Shown here one piece after another: positions 23,801-34,981 of a stretch of 64,000 nucleotides of DNA (position 1 is its first letter; every line of letters starts with the position of its first letter). Both the position numbers and the translations under genes were made by a program. The stretch spans positions 7,812,001-7,876,000 of the forward strand of contig NC_064676.1 of the NCBI RefSeq assembly GCF_023278565.1, given 5' to 3'. Under the pieces are notes generated by a model, which saw only the letters and a program-made list of their open reading frames with translations, made no database searches and was not told the DNA's origin. Source of the stretch: Colletotrichum lupini (taxonomy: Eukaryota; Ascomycota; Sordariomycetes; Glomerellales; Glomerellaceae).

Positions 23801-26800
23801 TCGTTCGACTATTTTAAAATACTTATTACTAAAAATTCTATTCCTCGTATTATCGAATATAATACCTAGTCGATTTATATCTTTTAGATATAGGAGAAAT
23901 GGGGTATTAACGGGTAAAATATAGAAAGTTATCGTTCCGAAGTATATCTCTACTTTTATTATACCTAGGGCGACGATTTCCTTACCTAGGCCGAAACTAA
24001 TCCTTATAATACTTATTATTAACGTATTAAGCGTTATTAGTGCGATCTTTTATAGCGCTTAGAATTGCCCTTTTCTTTTAGTTAACTATTACGATACCCT
24101 AATATTTAGGATAATCCTATAGAAATCGTCTAGGCTATACCTTTTACTCGTATAGAATACTTATACGAGCTTAGTATTTAAGGGATCTAAGTAATATAAA
24201 AAGGACCCCTCTAGCTACCCCTAAATATGCTTAGTACTATGTTCCTTTTTTTTAAATATTAAGAGAGATAGCGTCTTCTCCTTAATTATTAAAATAATAG
24301 GCTTCGGCCCTATTAGATTCGCCCTTTTAGCCGCCTCTGTATCCGTTATTTAAGGGACCTTCCCTTACTATTAATAAATAAAAGCCTACTTATTAAGAGC
24401 TTTTGCTACCCTCTATTCGTTTAGCCTTATATATCCTCTAGAAACTAACGGGGTAAAAAAAGAGTAGTTAATATCGTCGATTTCGTCGTAATCTAATTCG
24501 TTAGTATAGGGGGTAAGATCTTCCTTATCTTCCGAATTTTTTATAAGGGGTATATACTTTAAGCTACTATTTTAATTACTATCGCTAGGTTCCGTGCCCC
24601 CGGATCTTCCCTTATATATAATAAGGAATTAGTTAAACCGACGAGGGCTAGTTTTACTATCTACTACCCTCGACTTTTTATACTATTTATATAATTTAGT
24701 ACGCTCTTCCTCGGAGTAGTTACTTAACTAATATCTATCTTTTTTATAAATATAGTATTGCCTTTTCTATTACCCTACCCATAAGTTAAATCTCTACTTA
24801 TTTAACGAATCTAGGCCTCCTTATTAACGATTACTATATCTAGCCTCTTTTCCCTTCTTATTATACGTTCGATCGACTTAATATTATTAATAAGGGCTAT
24901 TGTACGCTTAGAAATAAGTTTAGCGCGGTATTTTTATTTTAATATTAAAACTAGATCTTAGCCTCGAGCAGAGCGTCTTATAGTCTTTAGGTACCTAGTA
25001 TAGGGTGATTTTTATTTCTAATATACGCTAGACTACGGTATAAAGATATCCGACTTTTTACTCGTTTATCCCCTTATTTAGCTAGGTTTTTACTAGCTTA
25101 TTAATTCGATCGATAAGCTCTTTAAAGATCTCTACTCGCGATTTGCCCTCTATTATCCTAGTTATAAATATAAAAAAAATCGCTCGTAGCTTAGATAGGA
25201 GCTCTAGGTTCTTATCGTAGGTCTCGAAGCGGCTTTAAATTACGTTAATTATATTAAAAAAGTCGTTTTAATCGAGATTACGCACCGCTTTATAATAGTA
25301 ATTAGAGGCTTTGTTTATAAGTACGATATTAATTACTAAATAGTACTAATGTTCTCTAATTCCGACTTTTTTATAATAATCATAAAATATCGTTAGGGTT
25401 TTTTATAAGACCTTATACTTCCCCCTAGAGTATAATTTCTCTTTTAAGAAGATCTTTTTAAGGTTTATAAATTACCTCGTATTTGCCGCTAGATTTTTAG
25501 TATTTATATACGAACCCTGCGTTACTACGTATTATTAATAACTTTAGGTCGTTTATTTCTTTTTTTATTAGCCGATCGGCGCCGAATTTCGTATTAGTAA
25601 TAGTAACGAGTTATAAATCGAAATAGGCAGAATTATCGATTATCGTACTTTTATTACTATATTTTACCCCGGTATATCCTTTTATAACGATAAATTTCCG
25701 TTAGTAATTATAGAGAGGAAATCTAGGTCGTTTACCCTTTTTTTAAATTTATTAAAGCGATTATACGCTCTATCGACCTATACCTAGTTCTATAGCACGA
25801 ATTCCTCCTTTATAATTATTGCTATTAGTATTTTATATAGCTCTTACGATTATAATTACGCTAGTAATACCCCTTGCCCATAAAGGAATTTATTAACTAT
25901 TTTTACGATTCCTAAGCTTACGCTCGCGAACTATTTATCTAGCTAATAGCTAAAGTCGTCTACGATCTCGTAAAATAGGGGTTACCCCTATAGCCCCTTT
26001 TTCTTATAAACCTTAGTTAAATAGATTAATACTACGTCTATTTACTCGCCGTTAGGCTAATCTACGATTCTATATATCTACGTCCCCTAATAGTCCGGGT
26101 TAATATTTACCTACTTATAAAGGATTAGGATTCTATTTAGGATCGGGTTTCGTCCTCTTCTTTTTTACCCTAACTCGCTAAGGGGCGTGCTCTAGCTTAT
26201 ACTTATATTAGTAATCGCTAGCGTATTTAATTTTAATAAGGATATATCTAATCCGCGCGCTAGTTATAGCAAATCCGTGCTTTTACTACTTAACGAATTT
26301 ATTAAAGTCTAAGAGATTCCCGCTTCCTCTCGCCGTCTCGCTATTACTCTCGTTTTTACTATTTCTAATAATTACTACTACCTTTTTAAATCGCTAGCTA
26401 TTATACTTACTAAGATCCTCCTTTTTATCTAGTATAAAAGGGTAGGTTTTAGCAGTTCCTTTTTATAATAGTAGTAGTAGACGTTTATATTACTATAAAT
26501 AAATATAGTAATTAGTCTTAGGATCTTTACTAGTTACTAATTTCCGCTATCCCGTACACTTCTAGCCTCCTAAGCCTCGTACTCTTTATAATCTCTAAAT
26601 AGCTTCTTTTTTTAACCTACCTCTTCTAGGGCAGTATTCTATAAGAATAGTTAAAAGTAAACGCCGGGTAGCTCGTAAAAGAGTTATATAAGCTATTAAG
26701 AACCGTATAAGTTATTAAGTATAGTTAACGAAGTTAAGCCCTCTTTTTCGTAAGATCGTATATTTTAAAGAAATTACTAAAAATACCTACTTATTACTTA

Positions 26801-27258
26801 TACGCAGTAAGGTTAAATACTTTAGAGATCTTATTTTTTACGGCCTCTTAGTACCCTATTTTATATCTTTTAAGTAGTCTTTTTCGTAGCTTAATTATAG
26901 TTAGGTAATTATTGCTTATTAGTAGTCCCTTTTATTACTTAGTTAATTTTTAATCGCGGGCCGGCTACGGAAAAGTCGTTTAGTAAAAAAGCTACTCGGG
27001 GCGACGGTAAAAGGCTAGTTATTTAAGCGGTTCTATTAATTAACGTAGTTTAATATAGTAAACGTCGACCTCTCGTAGGTAATAAAGGGCTATAATTACT
27101 TAATTCCGTATAGTATTCGAGAATCGCCTCCTTTTTCGTTTACTTTTATAAAGTTAATTAGTATAAATCTCCTATCCCGTGCGGTATTAAGAGGTCGTCT
27201 CTTCTATATAATAAGATACCTTACCGATCTATAATAATAGAATTTAATTACTAATTAG

Positions 27259-27463
27259 TATTAGTATCCCTATTATAAAGTAGTTAGTTCGAACCGTAGT
27301 TAACGAAGAGATTAATTGAATTATATAAATATTTGCGTAGTAGGTATAAAAAGGAGGTTCTAATCGTAGGTTAGGCTAGCTACGATAATCGTAAATAGGG
27401 CCCCCAATTGGCCCCTGCGCAGTCGGCTGTATGCCGCGGTCGAATTAGACTTCCAATCCGACA
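27259..27463 (-). repeat. LTR of the copia element (5' LTR in element orientation)
   Basis: 205 bp from TATTAGTATCC to CCGACA. The last 60 or so bases at the outer edge are almost unmutated (CCCCTGCGCAGTCGGC retained), the inner edge is RIP-mutated. Confidence 0.92.
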
Positions 27464-27722
27464 CTAGGTCTTTCGAAATCACGATTTCAAGGTCTACTTC
27501 TGTAAATGGCATTTTACATGGCCGAATATGAACTTGCATAGCTCTTGAAAGAGCGGATGGTGTATTGGGGAACTCGGTAATATTCAGGTGTAACTAAACC
27601 ATTCTGAATTGACTACGTTCCGTTCCTCCATTACAAAGAGCATCACATCAAAGCAACACAGGCAGCAAAAAGCAATAGTCAAACTCTCCGTGGGAAAAAT
27701 GCAGAACCGACGCGATATCCAC

Positions 27723-29522
27723 CTAGAGGATATATCTGAACTGGGGGTTCTGCCACTTGATCAGCATACTTGAACTCTTTCGAGAGCCACGAAGTAAACG
27801 TACCTTCATGTCGGTGAGATCGTCCTCGTAGGCATGGTCAAAGCCCTCCATGATGCCTGCCTTGTCACGCTTCTTGTTGTACCAAATGCAGACAAATCGA
27901 TAGACAAGACCGAGAACTCCTGCAGCCAAAGACGTAATCACAACAACGATGAAGCCAGGAGCATAATTGGGCGCATCTTCCTTCCGAAAGACCAAGGGTC
28001 CGACAAAGTTACCTGCTCGCAGAATTAGCCATCGTGAAGTTGTAGTCCGGGCAGCCGAAGACAGATTTGACATACCAAGGCAGTACCCAATATAAAGGCC
28101 GGACGAAGCAATTGACCTTTTGGTGTAGCCCGAAGTGTTGGCGATCTGCAGGCCCATAAGAACGGCATATCCTCCTCCAACTGACGGCAAAATGTAGGCA
28201 GCAAAGAGAAGAGCACCTTTGGCTGACCGCGGCAATAGCCACAACAACAGGGCAGCGAGAGTGGTTCCCATCTGAGCACCAAACACAATCCAAGTGCGGC
28301 AGTTCTTGAACTTGTATGCCAGGTAAGGCATGAGGAGTTGTACAGTGCCTCCATATGCACCCGCCGGCATAGTAAGCAAGAGGGAATTGAGAGTGCTGAA
28401 TCCAAACCCGTTGATGATGATGGGAACAAATGTCGAGATGGGTCCATTTGCAATCATGCAGAGGAATGCAATGGCGAAAACCAACCAAAACTTGATGTCA
28501 AGACCGAGCTCGCCGACCTGCTCCATCTTGTAATGAGTGTTGCGCACGCCCGAGTTATTGCTTCGCAACCGGGCAACCAAGATATATCTTTCTCTGTCGT
28601 TGAAGCCCTTTGCGCGAATGGGGTCGGGAGGGAGGACAAAGTACAGGAGAAGACCCCAGACAATCGTCAGCGACCCGGCAAAGTAGAACATATATCTCCA
28701 CGAAGAGACTCCGCCGTTGAGCTTGCCGAAACCGTAGTTGATCAGTGGAGAGAAAATCGAAACATAGCCCGTGCAGCTGTACCAAATACTGTGTATGAAT
28801 GTTAGTATACTCTCAAGCTCTCCTCGAACCTCTTAGACATATACATCGTAGGGGATTGACGTACCCCATTCGCATGGCTTGCTAGTTCTTCTTATACCAA
28901 CTTCCAACAATGAGCATAAACATTGGGCTGATGCCGCTCTCCAGTAGTCCGAGGCAGAACCGCTGAGCGTAAAGGTCGCGATAGTTTCTGCATACAGTCG
29001 TAAGGATCAAGGTGAGACCCCAAAGAGTGACAATAACCGAGGCGACTCGCTCAATTGGAAATCTTTGGGCCAAAATCATAGTCGGATAGGCACCGACAAG
29101 GAAACCAAGGTAAAAAATTGCGGCCGACATCGAATATCGATCACCGACCGTCAGGTCCAAGTCGGTTCGCAATCCGAAGAGAGCCTGTGTAACAGCAAAT
29201 TAGCGGCACGATGGGACATGAGGTCGAGGACCTAACTGGACATGCACGAGTCTTTACTTACCGCCTGCGAAAGCATGGCCTTGTCATAATACTGGAGACC
29301 GTATGTCATGCATAGCACTGGCATCAATCTCCAGTCTATCTTTCTTCTGAGTTTCTTCTCTTCTTTCTCTGTCCATTCATAGTCGCCGGTGTAGCCTTCG
29401 AGCACCTTGAGTGCCTCGTCATTGTGGACTGTGTCAACAGCGGCGCTCGTCTTCATCTCTGCAACACCTTCAGGGCGCTCCACTTGCTGAACACTCTCTG
29501 CAGACTTGGCGGGATCAGACAT
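27723..29522 (-). CDS. Dal5-like MFS transporter with one premature TAG (probable pseudogene)
   Basis: Anion:cation symporter of the fungal allantoate permease group (carboxylates, amides, vitamins); here probably import of the cluster substrate. Exons 29522-29262, 29184-28865, 28788-28076, 28012-27804 and 27749-27723 join in frame to 509 codons, the usual length, and end FRYIL. Motifs: MTYGLQYYDKAML, SAAIFYLGFLVGAYP, NYGFG, KEDAPNYAPG. A TAG at 28884-28882 interrupts exon 2 in the conserved loop GSWYKKN*QAMRMG where relatives have Glu or Gln; CAG-to-TAG would be one C-to-T change. If translated as is, the protein ends after about five transmembrane helices. A GTATAA donor 33 nt upstream of the normal one would skip the stop in frame but delete the loop. 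Divergent from the metallo-beta-lactamase gene. Confidence 0.85.
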
Positions 29523-30165
29523 GTTTGCTGAAACTTGAGATCGGATGTCACCTTGTAGGATCCCGAACAGATGGCAACATCGTACGAGGGAAACCAAGGC
29601 AATGTTATAAAAGAAGCAGGTCTGCCTTAGCGCGACCTGTAATCCGGGGAACCGCGAGCTAACGAGACTTCTCCATTGACAGACTGCAATGCAGGCAGGA
29701 GTAGTTGACTGGGGGAGGATCAGTCGGCCTGCATCGAGAACGTGGCCCCTAATCCCGGGGGTCTGGATCACAGCGTGGCACTCAGTGGGTTGGGTGGCTG
29801 TCTCACTGACACGGCATCTCGGTAATTCAATACGGGTTACCGGCCACAAGAAACCTTGCGATGTTGGGGAACAACTACACCGCTTAGGGGTAACCGACCG
29901 CCGAAAGCGCCCGTAAACAAGTTGGAAATTCTCCCCCGCAAGGCCATAGCTCGGCGCTACTGAGGGGCCGGCAGATCTTTCAGTGGTTCCTATCAAGCCC
30001 CTTGTTGACGGCTTTCTTTCTCATGACCGAAGCAAACAACCCGAACAAACAATTGCATAGGTACTCGAGACCTGCTTGAAGTCAGACAAAGTTGGCTTGC
30101 CATTGACTAGTATTCTAACAGCACCTCACATTCCAAACCCGTAAATCCACAAGCGAAGCGTCAAC
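29523..30165. promoter_or_regulatory. Divergent promoter between transporter and MBL hydrolase genes
   Basis: 643 nt shared by two divergent cluster genes, so probably co-regulated. It holds the CGGTAA...TTACCG inverted repeat (29820-29842) and the related GGTAACCG at 29889-29896, plus CCCGGG-containing words near 29755. These are the kinds of CGG half-sites bound by Zn2Cys6 factors. No coding potential supported. Confidence 0.5.
29820..29842. promoter_or_regulatory. Candidate Zn2Cys6 binding site, inverted CGGTAA repeat
   Basis: CGGTAA and its reverse complement TTACCG separated by 11 nt (CGG-N17-CCG overall). The same hexamer occurs in other cluster promoters: CGGTAA at 31885-31890 (before BVMO2) and 42830-42835 (before SDR2), TTACCG at 43050-43055 and at 48730-48735 (upstream of the ligase). 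Enrichment is an impression by eye, not a computed statistic. Confidence 0.3.
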
Positions 30166-31405
30166 ATGTCACTGAAAGCTCCTGTTGTTACGTTGCCAGG
30201 AGGGAGGGAGACGGTGGTTGTCAAGATGATCAACCCTGTCAACTTTGGGCCGGCTATCCTCAAGCGTTTCATGGCTCCAGATGTTCCGGGCCTGGAAACT
30301 TTCAAGACGTCTCCTTCTCTCTGCTTCCTTCTGGAGCATCCTTCAGGTCGGAAGCTTGTGTGGGATCTAGGGATCAAGAAAGATTACAACAACTATGCGC
30401 CTTCGATAACCAGTTACTTGCCAACAACAAATTACGACATACAGGTGAAGAAAAATGTGGCGGACATTTTGGAAGAAAGTGGTGTTGCTACGGAGGATGT
30501 CGAAGCAGTAATCTGGAGGTACGTAGAGAAAAAGTCTTGTTTCTCCTTCAAAACATTCTTTACATGAGGTTTACTACAGTTCTCTAACCTACTGTGTAGC
30601 CACTGGCATTGGGATCATATTGGCGACCCATCTACATTCCCGAAAACAACCGACTTGATTGTTGGGCCAGGGTTCAAGACGGTGATGCTTCCGGGCGCAC
30701 CTGCAAATCCCGAATCTCCTATACTCGAGAAGGACTATGTGTAAGTTGTTGAAGCACCCCTAGATACGATCAATCAGAACTTGTAACAAATCGAAACTTA
30801 CGCATTCAAGTGGCCGGAACTTGAGAGAAATCTCATTCGAAGAAGGGCCTCAGACCATTCGCATCGGGCGGTTTCCGGCATTCGACTACTTTGGAGACGG
30901 CTCGTTCTACCTGTTAGACAGCCCAGGCCATGCCGTGGGCCATCTTTGCGGACTAGCCCGGACAACACAAAGTCCGGACACATTCATTCTTCTTGGAGGT
31001 GATGTCTGTCACTACGCAGGAATATTCCGACCTTCGAAGCATCTGCCCGTTCCCGCGTCAATCTCTCCACATCCTTGCCGGCCACACGAAGACACCGCAC
31101 TTTGTCCTGGCAGCACTTGGGACGAGCTCCAGCAGTCTCGGGGCAGAGCCTCCACAGATACGCTCTTCGATGCAACGTTTGGTTTGGACCTTCCTATGGT
31201 GGGAAGGACCGTGGGATGTCTCCAAGAATTGGATTGTGACGAGAACATCTTTGTCATTATAGCACATGACTCGACAGTCAGAGACGGTGTGCCTCATTTT
31301 CCAAGTGACCTTAACGACTGGAAATCAAACGGCTGGGGGGAGAAAGTCAAATGGTCTTTCTTTCGCGACCTAGAGTCGTACTGGGACTCGAAGGGGCTGC
31401 TGTAG
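30166..31405 (+). CDS. Metallo-beta-lactamase-fold hydrolase (lactonase-like)
   Basis: Zinc hydrolase of the MBL superfamily. Exons 30166-30518, 30600-30740 and 30811-31405 (introns 81 and 70 nt) give 362 residues. The metal-binding motif is intact across the first splice site: SHWHWDHIGD (HxHxDH); further ligands are likely in SPGHAVGH, GGDVCHYAG and IIAHD. The N-terminus MSLKAPVVTLPGG and the overall layout match a widespread fungal group of uncharacterised MBL proteins related to lactonases. In this cluster, beside a BVMO, ring opening of a lactone is a reasonable guess, but thioesterase or other ester hydrolysis is equally compatible. Divergent from the transporter, followed 750 nt later by BVMO2 on the same strand. 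No damage seen. Confidence 0.9.
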
Positions 31406-32157
31406 TTATCGGGCCTAATTTATAGAATACGCATCGTCCTGCAGTTACCCACCAGAGTGTCCTGAAAACTTACTAAGGCACCTGCAGAGTCAACGTTTAT
31501 TTAACTTTCGCTTGGCTCCAGCACTCTATTAATCCGCGACTTGGTGTCCCAAAGTCATGTGAATCCTCACATCCCATTTGTGTCAGTGAACACTAAGTAC
31601 TCAGTAGACACCGAAAGTTTAGTCACTTGACGACAGCTCGCTGCAGAGAAACCTCTTCGGCAACTTCATTTTGTGCCGTAATCAGTACCGTAGCGGCTGA
31701 AGAACGGGGGAGGCAGTATTTACATGGTCTGAATATTCCGAGTCGCCTGCTAGCCCCTTTAACTATGGTTGGCAATTCACCTGAGGGCTGCATTGCGGTA
31801 TTACAACTGGAGCATTTCGGCACTTTCCTGATTGGGGTAGCCGAACCCACCGAGCGCGCCGAGCCGAAGTTTGTTTGTCTTCCGCGGTAAGGTTGGGTGA
31901 CATTCTACCGCCGGCATCCCCGCGAATCCCCTCTTCCGTCTCCACCCAATTCCAAGCCTCAGATCTCTCTAGACCAACTGCGTTGCTCACTGTTCATTAT
32001 AATTGTGCAAACACCCTAATCCACAAAAGACCACAGAGCATCGAGTCATACTCTTATATCGATAGTACTTCAAGCCCAGATTCGGAACTGTCGTGAACAC
32101 AGACGCGCGTCAGAGTTCAAGTCAAGCCAGGACTTCGCACAAAGCATTACACCAACC
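31406..32157. promoter_or_regulatory. Upstream region of BVMO2
   Basis: 752 nt between the MBL gene and BVMO2. Contains CGGTAA at 31885-31890 and a C/G-rich stretch near 31850-31870. The overlapping short frames on both strands have no recognisable content. Confidence 0.4.
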
Positions 32158-33872
32158 ATGGCACAGGGGTCCGAATCGAAGCCCAATGGCACATCGCCAT
32201 CAAGCTTCCAATCTGCTAATCAAGACCTCGATTACGATGTCTTGATAGTTGGTGGCGGCCTCAGCGGAATCTTTTCACTTTATCGAGTGCGGGAACTGGG
32301 GTTGAGAGTAAAAGTCCTTGAAGCCGGTTCTGCTGAAGGAGGCACTTGGTTCTGGTATGGCCACTTTGCAGTAACGATATGTGAAAATTGAGCTGACTTA
32401 ACTGTAGGAACCGATATCCTGGAGCTCGATTTGATTCTGAGAGCTATTCCTACATATTTTCCTTCTCTCAAGAAGTGTTGGACGAGTGGGATTGGACTGA
32501 GCATTTCTCGCCTCAGACGGAAACTCTACGCTACATCCAGTACCTCACCAAGAAGTTCGACCTGAAAAAGGACATGCAATTCAACACGCGTATCCGGTCA
32601 GCTCGCTTCCAGGAAGACACAAGGTCTTGGCTTTTGACCGATGGAAACGGTGCCACTTACACATGCCGTTACCTGGTGACAGCGATGGGTATTCTCAACG
32701 AACCCACTCTGCCAAATATTGCCGGAGTTCACAACTACAAGGGAGAAGCATGGCACACGGCCCGCTGGCCTGGAGACGGCGCCAGTCTTGACGGCAAGCG
32801 CGTGGCCATCATCGGCACAGGCGCAACTGCCATCCAGACGATCCAGGAAATTGTCAAGACAGTTGGCTCTTTGACTGTATTCCAGAGGACGCCCAATTGG
32901 ACTGCACCACTGCGGAATACAAAGATTAGTCCAAAGGAGATGGCCGATATTCGGAGACGGTATCCTGAGATCTTCCGTCAGTGCTTGGACTCTTACTCGT
33001 GTTTCATACATGTCGGTGACACAAGAAGTGTCTTTGACATGGAAGAAAAAGAGCGCCTGGACCATTGGGAGGAACTTTATGCACAGCCTGGGTTTGCAAA
33101 GGTGCTCGGCATCTCAGGCGACATTTATACCAACCGCGAAGCGAACAAACTGTACAGTGATTTCCACGCAAACAAAATCCGCCAACGCGTCAACGACCCC
33201 AAAGTTGCAGAGAAACTTATTCCGAAGAATCACGGTTTCGGCACTCGTCGAGTCCCGCTTGAAAGTGGCTACTATGAGGCATTCAACAGACCGAATGTCC
33301 GCTTGGTTGATATCACAGAGACCCCTATCGATCACATCACGGAAAAGGGAATCAAGACGAGCGAGGAAGACTTTGAATTTGATGTCATCATCTACGCAAC
33401 AGGGTTCGACGCCATCACTGGATCGTTCCGGGCTGTAGACTTCCAAGGTATCGGGGGCAAACAACTCACAGATGTTTGGAGCGAGGGCATCCAAACTTTC
33501 CTTGGCTTAACTGTCAAGGGATTCCCTAACATGTTCATGGTTATGGGACCGCACCAGATGTTTGGCAACATCCCCCGCAGCATCAAGTATGCCGTAGAGT
33601 GGGTTGCAGACTTCATCCGGTATGCTCGAGACAATAACATCACATCTGTTGAGGCTACAGATGAAGGTGTCCGCATGTGGACGGATCATGTATGGAAATG
33701 CGGAGAAGGTCTTCTGGCTAACGAGGTGGACTCTTGGATGACAGGTGTCAACAAGAACCTCGCTCATAAGCAGAAGAGGTCTATGACACGGTATAATGGG
33801 CCTGCACCTGGCTATAGAAAGCGGTGCGACGAGGTGAAGGCCAGGAATTATTCTGATTTTGTGCTTGGATGA
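32158..33872 (+). CDS. Baeyer-Villiger monooxygenase 2 (BVMO2), intact
   Basis: FAD- and NADPH-dependent monooxygenase, cyclohexanone-monooxygenase type, expected to insert oxygen next to a ketone to give a lactone or ester. Exons 32158-32354 and 32408-33872 (53-nt intron) encode 553 residues. Motifs: FAD Rossmann VGGGLSG (residues about 31-37), GGTWFWNRYPGARFD across the splice, the BVMO fingerprint YKGEAWHTARWP (about 176-187) with the essential His, the NADP Rossmann IIGTGATA (about 200-207), and YATGFDAITG. The ATG at 32158 is the first and is followed by a short variable leader before the FAD motif. Different subfamily flavour from BVMO1 (HTARWP versus YSARWDY), so the two are not recent duplicates. 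No stop, frameshift or missing motif. Confidence 0.95.
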
Positions 33873-34207
33873 TCTGATTGTAAGAGAATGTTGGCCGAGG
33901 TGGCATTTACTTGAGGATTTATCAAACACATGAGATCATTTTACCAGTACCAACGCGTTTGTACAATGAGGCTGTGCTATGTGACCTGAGGCTGGTGTCT
34001 TATCCTTGATCAAAATCATCAAGCCCTCTGAGTGAAGACCTCGAGATGTTGAAAGTGGAATCTCTTAGATCGCAACAGAAGACGTACATGCGCTGACAGG
34101 TAATACGCTTTCTGTTAACTGTTTCACGTCTAGATGTATTGAAGTTCCCCGCGCCTTGAGCTTAAACAGTGCTAGTCCTTCAGATTATTTCAAGCAACGG
34201 TGCCTTT
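33873..34207. other. Convergent intergenic gap
   Basis: 335 nt between the 3' ends of BVMO2 and the broken alpha/beta hydrolase. Nothing recognisable. Confidence 0.5.
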
Positions 34208-34771
34208 CTAATGTTCATGAATCTTGAACTCTCCCGTGGCCGTTGGGTTAGTCAATGCCCAAGTAATCCCACTGTCCGTAGTCTCGTCCCAGTGTTTCGA
34301 CGCTGATAACTTGTCTCCAAACCGCCTAAATCCGTGAGGAACGCCCTTGTAGACATGAATATCCGTGGGAACACTGTGCTATATTTCAGCGATCACTTGT
34401 CCGGGGTCCCAAGCGTAAGAGCCACTCACCCAGCCTCTGTAAGCATCTTGGCGTATAGCAAACCCTCATCTCTCAATGCATCCAAGCCGCAAATTCCAAA
34501 TGTCGTCGGGGGTAATCCTTTCACCTGGTCTGGTGTTGCGTTACCAGGGTTAAGTCTCAGGTCGTTGGGGTCTGGGTTCTCAACCTTGAGAAGGCCAACG
34601 AAAAGGTCGATCATGGGTCGCGGCAAGATTGGGGCGCTTTCGTTCTCGGGGTACGATGAGACCGACGGATTTTTCATCTTCTTCAACAAGCCATCGTAAC
34701 AATCAACATGCGCCAGACAAGGGATCATCAGAACCTGGCCTGCGATAGAGGGCAACCCCGAGGGGAGCTTT
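34208..34771 (-). pseudogene. Alpha/beta hydrolase (HSL-like), C-terminal part, cut by a retrotransposon
   Basis: C-terminal part of a minus-strand esterase/lipase of the hormone-sensitive-lipase type. Exon 34771-34430 reads LPSGLPSIAGQVLMIPC ... DLRLNPGNATP ... PTTFGICGLDALRDEGLLYAKMLTEAG, with the catalytic Asp region (GLDALRDEG); after a 56-nt intron (34429-34374) exon 34373-34208 reads VPTDIHVYKGVPHGFRRFG with the catalytic His (VPHGF) and ends HEH. This part has no stops and no RIP signature although it directly abuts the retroelement. The N-terminal part is 7.4 kb away at 42130-42682; removing the element and one GCTTT restores the frame exactly (HLRK joins LPSG). Confidence 0.9.
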
Positions 34772-34981
34772 TGTCAGGCCTTGCCGGTCAGGCCTCGTCG
34801 GTTAAGGGATAGCTTAGGGGGGCATAAAGAGGGGGACCAAGTAACAAAGGAGCAGCTTAGGTATATATAGAGCGCTAGTAATATACCTCGAGGGAAGGGC
34901 AGATTTTAGTAATTCCTCTTTTAGACCCTAATAGTAGTTAGCCTCTATAAGCTTCTTCCCTATATCGTATACTTATTAATA
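34772..34981 (+). repeat. 5' LTR of gypsy copy 2
   Basis: 210 bp beginning TGTCAGGCC. Its outer half keeps more original bases (GGTCAGGCCTCGTCGG) than any other LTR of the family in the window. Confidence 0.93.

Larger units (their letters stand above)
20612..27463 (-). mobile_element. Ty1/copia LTR retrotransposon, RIP-degraded
   Basis: 6,852 bp with 205-bp LTRs and 5-bp target duplication CTAGG (20607-20611 and 27464-27468). Read on the minus strand, stop-riddled coding remnants show a reverse transcriptase piece (DDILGLFNI) near 21870 and copia RNase H pieces (TDSYSLYEYLVKL, TTKEKRLIIDI) near 21090-21170, with a purine-rich tract on the minus strand just inside the 20.8-kb LTR, so transcription ran from 27.4 to 20.6 kb. 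CpA/TpG are almost absent. It separates the regulator from the transporter of the cluster but does not interrupt a recognisable gene. Confidence 0.92.
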
